This document shows, in pieces, positions 5,044 through 5,870 of a stretch of 5,870 bases of DNA (the stretch's first letter is position 1; the number at the start of each line of letters is the position of its first letter). The DNA lies in contig JAFGFV010000480.1 in assembly GCA_016930895.1 (NCBI GenBank), positions 1-5,870 on the forward strand, in the 5' to 3' direction. Both the position numbers and the translations under genes were made by a program. The notes under the pieces were generated by a model. That model did not search any database and was not told the DNA's origin. It saw only the letters and a program-made list of their open reading frames with translations. This stretch comes from Spirochaetales bacterium (lineage in GTDB: Bacteria; Spirochaetota; Spirochaetia; SZUA-6; DRHE01).

Positions 5044-5782
5044 GGCCGGCCCCCGGCTGCGGCTCCGGGTCGATGACGAGCTCGATGCGCTTGTTGATGC
5101 GGCCCTTGCTCTTGTACCCGGCGACATGGATCGTGCCCACCTCTCGGGTGTTGGCCACGTGGGTTCCCCCATCGGCCTGGAGGTCCAGCCCCTCAATCTC
5201 CACGATGCGGACCGTCTGGATGGCCGGCGGCAGCAGGTTGATCTTGGTGCGGATCAGGTCCGGGATCTGAAAGGCTTCCGCCCGCGGCAGGAAGCGGACC
5301 CGCACCGGGCGGGCCGCGGCCACCTCCCGGTTGATCTTTTCTTCGATTTCCAGCACGAGCTCCTGGTGCAGGGTTTCGAACTCGAAGTCCATGCGCCCCT
5401 GCAGCAGCTCCATGTTGCCCCCCGTGACCTGCGCCCGGTAGTCCCGCCAGACCACGCCGCAGAGGATATGGAAGGCGGTATGGGTGCGCATGAGCTTGTG
5501 GCGTCGCTCCCAGTCCAGCACTCCGTGCACGAGGGAGCCCGCCTGGGGGAGCTCCCCCTCCAGGAAGTGCCAGACCAGCTCGCCCTGTCGCCGGACCGCG
5601 GACACCGGCCTCCCGGCGATGCTGCCCGTGTCGGCAGGCTGGCCGCCGCCGCCCGGATAGAAGGCGGTGCGGTCCAGGGCGATCCCCCCCTGCTGCGGAT
5701 CCGCCGCGAGGACCGTGGCGTCGAACTCCCGCAGGTAGGCGTCGCTCTGGGCAAGGATTTCGGTAGCGTCAGAGGCGTCCAT
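5033..5782 (-). CDS. alaX: AlaX-type alanyl-tRNA editing protein (trans-editing hydrolase)
   Basis: The 249-residue protein corresponds to a free-standing alanyl-tRNA synthetase editing domain, which hydrolyses mischarged Ser- or Gly-tRNA(Ala). The N-terminal beta-barrel part contains YLREFDATV (16-24) and the family loop AFYPGGGGQPADTG (40-53). The editing core has HTAFH (H101, H105), two of the expected zinc ligands, followed by VTGGNMELLQGRMDFEF. The C-terminal SAD motif is ADGGTHVANTREVG (203-216) with H208 as a ligand; the position usually held by Cys is D204. The C-terminus GYKSKGRINKRIELVI fits the family end. Length fits the medium AlaX class (AlaX-M). The ATG at 5782 is preferred over an upstream GTG at 5824, because a promoter lies between them and would exclude the GTG. 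No Shine-Dalgarno sequence is seen. It is the first gene of the minus-strand operon. Confidence 0.9.
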   Translation of the reverse strand: MDASDATEILAQSDAYLREFDATVLAADPQQGGIALDRTAFYPGGGGQPADTGSIAGRPVSAVRRQGELVWHFLEGELPQAGSLVHGVLDWERRHKLMRTHTAFHILCGVVWRDYRAQVTGGNMELLQGRMDFEFETLHQELVLEIEEKINREVAAARPVRVRFLPRAEAFQIPDLIRTKINLLPPAIQTVRIVEIEGLDLQADGGTHVANTREVGTIHVAGYKSKGRINKRIELVIDPEPQPGAGHES

Positions 5783-5789
5783 GGAGCTT

Positions 5790-5818
5790 GTTGTACCCGA
5801 ACCGCCCCCGCCGGTCAA
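5790..5818 (-). promoter_or_regulatory. Sigma70-like promoter of the alaX-CPBP-aminotransferase operon, consistent with a leaderless transcript
   Basis: On the minus strand TTGACC (5818-5813; 5 of 6) and TACAAC (5795-5790; 4 of 6) are separated by exactly 17 nt. Only 7 nt lie between the -10 box and the ATG at 5782, so transcription should begin at or within a base of the A of the start codon. No ribosome binding site is present, which fits a leaderless message. Confidence 0.55.
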
Positions 5819-5870
5819 CTGCACGGCGGCTGCAGGGGGACCCCCGGCGTGCCCGGCCGCTTATTCCCTC
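5819..5870. other. Upstream flank of the alaX operon, no gene seen
   Basis: The last 52 bases contain a G5-A-C5 palindrome (5835-5845) just upstream of the alaX -35 box and a minus-strand TAA at 5863-5861 that could be the end of an upstream gene. Too little is present to call either a gene end or an operator. Confidence 0.3.

Noticed and set aside
4174..5076. 300-codon plus-strand open frame opposite the CPBP gene and the aminotransferase N-terminus
   Set aside because: It is a Gln/Gly/Glu/Arg-rich antisense frame with no motif, while the minus-strand reading gives membrane segments and CPBP motifs.
5044..5196. 51-residue N-terminal extension of the CPBP protein
   Set aside because: It lies wholly inside the alaX coding region, is Ser/Arg/Thr-rich, and the ATG at 5043 starts directly before the expected first membrane segment.
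5783..5824. Upstream GTG start of alaX (14 extra residues)
   Set aside because: The extra Gly/Ser/Thr-rich residues are not family-like, there is no ribosome binding site, and the inferred promoter lies between it and the ATG at 5782.

Overview
The window is a GC-rich, gene-dense stretch of bacterial chromosome. It holds one partial and six complete protein genes, and no mobile element, CRISPR array, rRNA or tRNA gene that I can support. The strong GC bias, the PilZ (c-di-GMP) protein and the recognisable sigma70-like promoters suggest a high-GC, probably Gram-negative bacterium, such as a delta-proteobacterial, acidobacterial or related uncultured lineage. The sequence alone does not fix the phylum.

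Left part (1-2924). A 200-bp divergent intergenic region separates two transcription directions. Leftward is the first 16 codons of a probable D-isomer-specific 2-hydroxyacid dehydrogenase. Rightward is a membrane-anchored PilZ-domain protein, followed 4 bases later by an FAD-dependent oxidoreductase of the L-2-hydroxyglutarate oxidase (LhgO) type. A small four-helix membrane protein of unknown function follows, with its own promoter and a strong ribosome binding site.

Right part (2956-5782, all minus strand). A three-gene operon reads alaX-type tRNA editing protein, then a CPBP/CAAX-protease-like membrane protein (11-nt overlap), then a class III PLP aminotransferase close to the archaeal 'acetylornithine aminotransferase family/amino-acid racemase' group. 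It converges on the left block at a 30-bp three-part inverted repeat that overlaps the aminotransferase stop codon.

The genes do not form an obvious single pathway. Possible themes are 2-hydroxy acid/2-oxo acid metabolism on the left and amino-acid metabolism plus tRNA proofreading on the right. The most interesting signal is regulatory: two of the promoters sit so close to the start codons that the transcripts would have 0-5 nt leaders, next to genes with normal Shine-Dalgarno sites. The deviations in catalytic motifs (AlaX Cys to Asp, incomplete CPBP motifs, altered phosphate-binding loop in the aminotransferase) are the other points worth checking. I do not see a clear new multi-gene system such as a defence island.
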